Assembly (NCBI GenBank): GCA_964597265.1
Contig: CAZQWJ010000032.1
Span: 1-8,513, forward strand
Source of the DNA: CAZQWJ01 sp964597265
Lineage (GTDB): Bacteria; Patescibacteriota; 4484-211; JAGQKX01
Direction of reading: 5' to 3'
DNA: 8,513 nt
Positions 5,424 to 8,513 of the stretch are shown here, piece by piece (the first letter of the stretch is position 1; every line of letters starts with the position of its first letter). The notes below the pieces were generated by a model. The model saw only the letters and a program-made list of their open reading frames with translations, had not been told where the DNA came from and searched no databases. The translations under genes and the position numbers were made by a program.

Positions 5424-5802
5424 TTTCTTTTTCCAAAATCGTACAAAAATTTCCTTTATATCAGGTTTGCTGGCGGCTATTGCCGTGATCGTAGTGGATT
5501 ATGTCCTTACGGGATTCGCGCTTGAGCAGGGTGGGGGACAGGTATTTTTTAATACCAAAGCTGGCGTGTGGTTGCCGATAGTAGGGCTGGTGCTACTTCT
5601 TGTAGCAGCGATCAAGACAAAGCTGCGGCCTTCAGTCTGGATAGGGCTCGTAGTGGGCGGTGGTATAAGCAATGTGCTGGATTTTGTCGTATACAGCGCA
5701 GTGATTGATTATTGGCATATTGCCAACATCTGGTTCAACCTGGCGGATGTTGGGATTGTGGTGGGGTTTGGGTGGTGGTTAGTGTCTGCTGATCACAAGT
5801 AG
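5398..5802 (+). CDS. lspA: Lipoprotein signal peptidase II
   Basis: LspA is the membrane aspartyl peptidase that cleaves prolipoprotein signal peptides after Lgt has acted. This copy has 134 residues against the usual 150-170. It has four membrane segments (about 18-40, 56-73, 80-100, 113-130). Motifs in order are D34 in the first segment, an FNTKAGVW region (51-58, cf. NTGAAFG), GGGISNVLD with D95 (the NxxD motif), D104 (position of the VVDF aspartate) and FNLAD with D117. D104 and D117 match the catalytic dyad, so activity is likely; the loop between them is shortened. The start is taken as GTG (5398), because no ATG precedes the first membrane segment and no later start keeps all of it. 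The 3' end overlaps the convergent PP2C-like gene by 24 nt. Confidence 0.88.
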   Translation: MNEYSKTNNFFFQNRTKISFISGLLAAIAVIVVDYVLTGFALEQGGGQVFFNTKAGVWLPIVGLVLLLVAAIKTKLRPSVWIGLVVGGGISNVLDFVVYSAVIDYWHIANIWFNLADVGIVVGFGWWLVSADHK

Positions 5803-6543
5803 GCTTTGGTCGTCAGCGCTTGGCTGGGTATGGGTGCTGAAAATGTCAATTGCCGCGGTTTCTTCAGAGAGAGATGTGTGTATATCTCTCATGAATGCGT
5901 TGATGTTCGTGTCAGGGATGAGAATGCCGTCAGTAGTGGCCAGAAGTGTACATGTATCAGGTAGGGTACGGTGTATGTCATCAGGTGTGAACCGCTCTCC
6001 GATAACACCTCTGGATTGGGAAACAATGCGCTCTGTATGAGAGCCGGTATACACGCAAATCGTGCCAAGGTTCGTCTTACCACCAGCAAGGTAGAGGCGT
6101 AATTGTTTGGTTTGGCTAATTTCTCCATAGATCAATGTAGAAGCGCCGATTTTGCCATCCTTACTAAATTCTGAAACTACCTGGTTGACTGTCTCGGTTA
6201 TATCTTTGTTGCTGTTGCTGCATAATGTCGTTACCAGCTGATGTGCAAGTTTTCCCGAATCATTATCCCAAAGTTTCCTGACAATACTCACGCCGTCTGC
6301 GAGCGCAAGTTGTATCTGCTCGTCTGAAATGCGGATACTAATTGCATCTTGGGCTTCATGAAAGGAAGAAACCGCAGGATTATAGTACAGCATGATGGAA
6401 TACGGAGGGGATTGGATGTGGGTAATAACGCCGGTTTCGCTGATGTGTTTTCTGACGGTATTGGTGTGGTGATATCCCGAAAATCCTATGATTGTTGGGG
6501 TAAGGTGGTGGTCGGTTGCAGTGCTGGTGATGTGTGGTTCCAT
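5779..6543 (-). CDS. PP2C-like phosphatase domain protein
   Basis: The 254-residue protein shows the ordered motifs of the PP2C (PPM) fold. These are EAQDA (63-67, cf. NxDA), LALADGVS with D83-G84 (metal-binding DG motif), GAST (133-136), ATTDGI with D205-G206 and DDQSLLVI with D244-D245 near the C-terminus. D83, D205 and D245 are positions that hold Mn/Mg in the family. The usual GDS motif appears to be replaced by AGGKT (153-157). It is therefore probably a small protein-phosphatase-like enzyme, perhaps diverged in activity. No membrane segment is seen. The first 50 residues have no recognised domain, and Met51 is an alternative start. It begins 4 nt after the methyltransferase stop (same operon) and overlaps the lspA 3' end by 24 nt. 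Confidence 0.68.
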   Translation of the reverse strand: MEPHITSTATDHHLTPTIIGFSGYHHTNTVRKHISETGVITHIQSPPYSIMLYYNPAVSSFHEAQDAISIRISDEQIQLALADGVSIVRKLWDNDSGKLAHQLVTTLCSNSNKDITETVNQVVSEFSKDGKIGASTLIYGEISQTKQLRLYLAGGKTNLGTICVYTGSHTERIVSQSRGVIGERFTPDDIHRTLPDTCTLLATTDGILIPDTNINAFMRDIHTSLSEETAAIDIFSTHTQPSADDQSLLVISRH

Positions 6544-6547
6544 GTGG

Positions 6548-7279
6548 CTATTCTTGTTTGTATACTAATATGCCCCAAGGGTCACGTGATCGTTCGTCTA
6601 TTATTTCTACAGACAGAGGAACAGAAAGTCGTTTACTGATGGAATTGCCCATTTGTCCAAGAACTTCTCGTTTTTCTTCTGGAGACAAAGTATTGAGTGT
6701 TTTTTCGAGTAACACTCGATAATTTGCTGAGGTGTAGTTTTCGTCTTCGTTCATCTCGTGCGCAATTTCAGCTAATTGATGCTGTGCATCCTCTTCAGAA
6801 AAGCCTTCGTACTTCATTAAGTAGTATTGCATGAAAAAGAAATCACGTGAGAAAAAAGGGGTTACGCGTATTTCGCCTCCAGGTTTTAGTGTACGTATCA
6901 ATTGGGGAATCACTTCTGACGAAACTGATCCATGTCCTATTACAAAATCAAAGGATTGGTTGGCAAACGGTAGCATATCCGCAGCATCTGCTTGTACTGT
7001 TGGGTGGTTGAGAGGGGAATGTTCCTCGGTTTTGATGCGAGGGTACGTATCAAGTGAAACTATGGTAGCTGTAGGACAGAATTTTTTTGCTGCAATACTC
7101 AATGAAGAATCTCCCGCACCAAGGTCTAATACTGATTTGTGTTCCAATGTTTCCCACGTCAGGTTGAGGTTATGCAGTATCACTTCAGCACGTTTATACT
7201 CTGGGGGATCTACCTCTGCGGAATGAGTTCTTAGAGTTTCTGACATAGATTCAAAGTCTATACTACCATACGAAACCAC
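6548..7279 (-). CDS. Class I SAM-dependent methyltransferase
   Basis: The 243-residue protein has a Rossmann-type methyltransferase domain. Motif I is V50-L-D-L-G-A-G56, which binds SAM. An acidic D77 at the end of strand 2 should bind the ribose hydroxyls. Motif III-like Q96-A-D98 and a SFDFVIGHG strand (109-117) follow, then LKPGGEIRVTPFF (about 130-142), the post-motif typical of the family. The C-terminal 90 residues are helical and charged and probably set substrate choice. The substrate is not recognisable. The start is GTG (7279-7277), supported by AGGA 7 nt upstream; Met12 is an alternative. It heads a two-gene unit with the PP2C-like gene and diverges from the toxin-antitoxin operon. 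Confidence 0.85.
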   Translation of the reverse strand: MVSYGSIDFESMSETLRTHSAEVDPPEYKRAEVILHNLNLTWETLEHKSVLDLGAGDSSLSIAAKKFCPTATIVSLDTYPRIKTEEHSPLNHPTVQADAADMLPFANQSFDFVIGHGSVSSEVIPQLIRTLKPGGEIRVTPFFSRDFFFMQYYLMKYEGFSEEDAQHQLAEIAHEMNEDENYTSANYRVLLEKTLNTLSPEEKREVLGQMGNSISKRLSVPLSVEIIDERSRDPWGILVYKQE

Positions 7280-7463
7280 AATAATGTCCTAGTTGATTTG
7301 AGTAATTTTGGAGCAATTTTTTCACTGTTGTCGGTCTTATCTTGAAGCAAGCAATTAGTAATATATTAACCTACAACATTCCCCAAATAGTGCGCTGTTG
7401 CGTGATTTTATGGGATAGGGCTTTGACTGATGTTTACAACCTAGAGATAGCTATGGGCACTAT

Positions 7464-7501
7464 CCTTTGGTTGCTTTTGTTATCAAAAAGTAACCAAAAG
7501 G
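7464..7501. promoter_or_regulatory. 38-bp palindrome upstream of the antitoxin promoter
   Basis: The arms CCTTTGGTTGCTTTT (7464-7478) and AAAAAGTAACCAAAAGG (7485-7501) are near-perfect inverted repeats around a 6-nt centre. The right arm touches the -35 box of the toxin-antitoxin promoter. RHH antitoxins usually autoregulate by binding such symmetric sites, so this is a good operator candidate. A stray palindromic repeat is the alternative. Confidence 0.5.
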
Positions 7502-7530
7502 TTGACATATGTCTGGTCGTGATGTATATA
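7502..7530 (+). promoter_or_regulatory. Toxin-antitoxin operon promoter
   Basis: A consensus TTGACA (7502-7507), a 17-bp spacer and TATATA (7525-7530) make a strong sigma70-like promoter. Initiation about 7-10 nt downstream falls at 7537-7540, the same place as the antitoxin ATG (7540), so the transcript may be leaderless or nearly so. The rest of the 7280-7463 gap shows only weak dyads and no gene. Confidence 0.65.
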
Positions 7531-7539
7531 TACATTATT

Positions 7540-7752
7540 ATGGGTCGAGTAATAGATGATCAGATGCATCGAACCCAACTATTCATACAGAAGAACGTAC
7601 ATGATTTTCTTCAAACCAAAGCCGATGAGGAAGGAATAACCATTTCCGAAGCGGTACGCCGTATTTTGACCGATTATTTCCATCGAACACATCGAAAACA
7701 AACAGAATTAGGTATACAGTCACTCCTCACCATGGGCGAAGGAGGGCAATAA
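7540..7752 (+). CDS. Ribbon-helix-helix antitoxin
   Basis: The 70-residue protein has the CopG/MetJ-type ribbon-helix-helix pattern. A strand TQLFI (about residues 11-15) would contact DNA; helix 1 follows (about 17-28), then GITISEAVRRILTDYF (31-46) containing helix 2. The basic tail after it is likely the toxin-binding part. It should bind and neutralise the PIN toxin encoded 2 nt downstream and repress its own promoter at the adjacent palindrome. The open frame extends upstream to 7342, but that stretch has no family similarity and crosses the promoter and palindrome. I therefore start at ATG 7540, which coincides with the predicted transcript start; ATG 7564 is the other option. The frame ends with GGAGGG, the ribosome binding site of the toxin. 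Confidence 0.8.
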   Translation: MGRVIDDQMHRTQLFIQKNVHDFLQTKADEEGITISEAVRRILTDYFHRTHRKQTELGIQSLLTMGEGGQ

Positions 7753-7754
7753 GT

Positions 7755-8171
7755 ATGACCAAATCGGTCTTTGTTGATGAATCAGCGTTTGTAGCACTTA
7801 ACAGTCCAATATCTCCAGACCACGATGCAGCCATAGAGTACGTAAAATCGTTACTTGATGATACCGTGCGGGTAGTAACCAACGATGTGGCAGTGGCTCT
7901 TGCGGCCAATGAGTTGAAACAAAAAGGTGGGCCGGAACAGGCACATCGGTTTCTGGAGATTCTAGACGACGGTGGTATTGTCCGGTTGCCGTTGAAGGAA
8001 GATGTGTTCCGAAAAGCAGAGTGGTTATTTTTACAAACGGAACATTTGACCGATGTGACATACACCGATTGTTTGACTGTCGTGTGTATGGAGCATTATC
8101 GGGTAACGAGATTGTTCTCTTTTAAGGACTACATGCGCAATATGAATGTATTGGTTGTGCCGCGAAGGTAG
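7755..8171 (+). CDS. PIN-domain toxin (VapC/FitB-like)
   Basis: The 138-residue single-domain PIN protein is of normal size for VapC-like ribonuclease toxins, which cut tRNA, rRNA or other RNA with Mg or Mn. The acidic active-site residues are in place: D8 in VFVDESAF, E53 in AANEL and D105 in YTDCLT. The C-terminal LFSFKDYM (120-127) holds D125 near the place of the fourth acidic residue, although the usual FD is replaced by FK. The start has a strong Shine-Dalgarno GGAGGG (7741-7746) inside the antitoxin gene, 8 nt from the ATG, and the genes are 2 nt apart, so translation is coupled. The RNA target cannot be told. A stem-loop with a T-rich tail follows 20 nt after the TAG. Confidence 0.88.
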   Translation: MTKSVFVDESAFVALNSPISPDHDAAIEYVKSLLDDTVRVVTNDVAVALAANELKQKGGPEQAHRFLEILDDGGIVRLPLKEDVFRKAEWLFLQTEHLTDVTYTDCLTVVCMEHYRVTRLFSFKDYMRNMNVLVVPRR

Positions 8172-8190
8172 AGGAGCGGTTTGAACAAAG

Positions 8191-8229
8191 ATGATTGCGG
8201 GCTTCAGAAGTTTGCAGTCATGTTTGTTT
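8191..8229 (+). terminator. Probable terminator of the toxin-antitoxin operon
   Basis: Positions 8191-8204 can pair with 8208-8221 as 14 continuous pairs, four of them G-U, around a CAG loop. The T-rich stretch TGTTTGTTT follows. The wobble pairs show that the stem is meant to form in the plus-strand RNA rather than as DNA. It lies 20 nt past the toxin stop. Confidence 0.6.
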
Positions 8230-8233
8230 AAAT

Positions 8234-8251
8234 CCGACGATGAATCGTCGG
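8234..8251 (+). other. Perfect 7-bp hairpin with TGAA loop
   Basis: CCGACGA (8234-8240) pairs perfectly with TCGTCGG (8245-8251) around TGAA. It stands 1 nt before the terminator-like hairpin at 8253-8269, so the two could stack. It may be part of a structured leader for the gene at 8305. Confidence 0.6.
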
Positions 8252-8252
8252 T

Positions 8253-8276
8253 CGGGAGTGCACCTCCCGTTTTATT
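8253..8276 (+). terminator. Intrinsic-terminator-like hairpin
   Basis: CGGGAG (8253-8258) pairs with CTCCCG (8264-8269) around TGCAC, followed by TTTTATT. This is the classic form of an intrinsic terminator. It lies 21 nt after the preceding hairpin's T-rich tail and 28 nt before the start codon at 8305, so it may act as an attenuator. GTGC (8258-8261) could instead pair with GCAC (8278-8281), a weak alternative fold. Confidence 0.65.
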
Positions 8277-8290
8277 GGCACATTAGAAAA

Positions 8291-8296
8291 AAGGAG
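8291..8296 (+). promoter_or_regulatory. Strong ribosome binding site
   Basis: AAGGAG lies 8 nt before the ATG at 8305. Most other genes here lack such a clear site, so this decides the start of the small protein. Confidence 0.75.
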
Positions 8297-8304
8297 AGAG
8301 AAAA

Positions 8305-8508
8305 ATGGCACACGTTCTGCCGGTTGCACATACGCCTCGTCCGTGGACGAGGCTCCTGGTCGTCGCGCTTATTGTGGCGTTCGTCATCCTGGTGATGGCG
8401 ATTGTCATGAACAGCGCATGGCTGTTGCACGGATTCCAGTGGGATCCGGAAGCCGCCAAGACATGGCTAAGCCCGCTCTGCGGCGGTATGTCCCCGCCGT
8501 GTGGGTAA
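8305..8508 (+). CDS. Small single-pass membrane protein, unknown
   Basis: The 67-residue protein has a short N-terminus with R12 and R16, one strongly hydrophobic segment (about 17-36), and a tail rich in Trp, Pro and Gly with two cysteines (C59, C66) in the ending LCGGMSPPCG. The Arg-rich N-terminal side suggests that the tail faces outward. I do not recognise a family. Support for it being real is the strong AAGGAG at proper distance, a full membrane segment, and an AAGGAGG (8507-8513) overlapping its stop codon that would serve a next gene beyond the window, as in an operon. Its G+C content is visibly higher than that of the other genes, suggesting a different origin or constraint. It holds inverted repeats at 8334-8353 and 8481-8499. 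Confidence 0.65.
   Translation: MAHVLPVAHTPRPWTRLLVVALIVAFVILVMAIVMNSAWLLHGFQWDPEAAKTWLSPLCGGMSPPCG
8334..8353 (+). repeat. Perfect 9-bp inverted repeat in the small gene
   Basis: GCCTCGTCC (8334-8342) and GGACGAGGC (8345-8353) are exact reverse complements with a 2-nt centre. In RNA this gives a stem of about 8 pairs with a small loop, 30 nt into the coding region. Confidence 0.6.
8481..8499 (+). repeat. G+C-only inverted repeat near the small gene's stop
   Basis: CGGCGG (8481-8486) pairs with CCGCCG (8494-8499) around a 7-nt loop. The hairpin ends 6 nt before the TAA and the AAGGAGG of a following gene. It could influence coupling to that gene. Confidence 0.5.
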
Positions 8509-8513
8509 GGAGG
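8507..8513 (+). promoter_or_regulatory. Ribosome binding site for a gene beyond the window
   Basis: AAGGAGG overlaps the TAA of the small gene and is a full anti-16S match. A coding region should start about 6-10 nt past the window end. Confidence 0.55.

Noticed and set aside
7342..7539. Upstream extension of the antitoxin frame by 66 codons
   Set aside because: It would cross a consensus promoter and a palindrome, and the added residues lack any family similarity.
8195..8395. Alternative plus-strand frame starting in the hairpins
   Set aside because: It has no ribosome binding site, overlaps the hairpins and terminator, and overlaps the better-supported small membrane protein.

Overview
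The window looks like a chromosomal segment of a small-genome bacterium. It has mid-range G+C, densely packed and overlapping short genes, weak Shine-Dalgarno sequences, a shortened LspA, an Lgt-like protein and a TraR/DksA protein. My best inference is the Candidate Phyla Radiation (Patescibacteria), but no marker here proves it. TGA is used as an ordinary stop (zinc-ribbon gene, 3098-3100), so the UGA-recoded lineages of that group are unlikely.

Layout. Positions 1-343 hold no protein gene. They hold a set of inverted repeats (33-129) and then a repeat array (130-354) built from the 3' end of the adjacent tRNA-Leu(CAA) gene (344-431, minus strand). A minus-strand GT-C type membrane glycosyltransferase (466-1965) lies just upstream of the tRNA in transcription order. 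A short divergent promoter region separates it from a plus-strand block: efp (2021-2596), a membrane-anchored zinc-ribbon protein (2720-3100), an M16 zinc peptidase (3146-4438), and an overlapping trio of Lgt-like protein (4486-5109), TraR/DksA protein (5079-5423) and lspA (5398-5802). A minus-strand pair follows, a SAM methyltransferase (6548-7279) and a PP2C-like protein (5779-6543); the latter ends tail-to-tail over lspA. The right end carries an RHH antitoxin/PIN toxin pair (7540-8171), three stem-loops (8191-8276) and a G+C-rich small membrane protein (8305-8508). A Shine-Dalgarno sequence for a further gene lies at the window edge.

How the genes fit together. Lgt and LspA act in succession in lipoprotein maturation. 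Here the LspA keeps its active-site aspartates, while the Lgt-like protein keeps only part of the family's motifs. A TraR/DksA-like gene next to lspA recalls the ylyA-lspA order of Bacillus subtilis. EF-P carries Arg instead of Lys at the tip of its functional loop. The RHH/PIN genes form a typical VapBC/FitAB-like toxin-antitoxin operon with its own promoter and a palindrome over it.

The most unusual item is the tRNA-Leu-associated array. The acceptor-end sequence, including CCA, recurs at 102- and 112-bp spacing. Each intervening unit carries two stem-loops whose stems differ in sequence but stay paired, and the pentaloops of the two long stem-loops are exact reverse complements of each other. 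It resembles in outline the tRNA-3'-end repeats downstream of E. coli tyrT.
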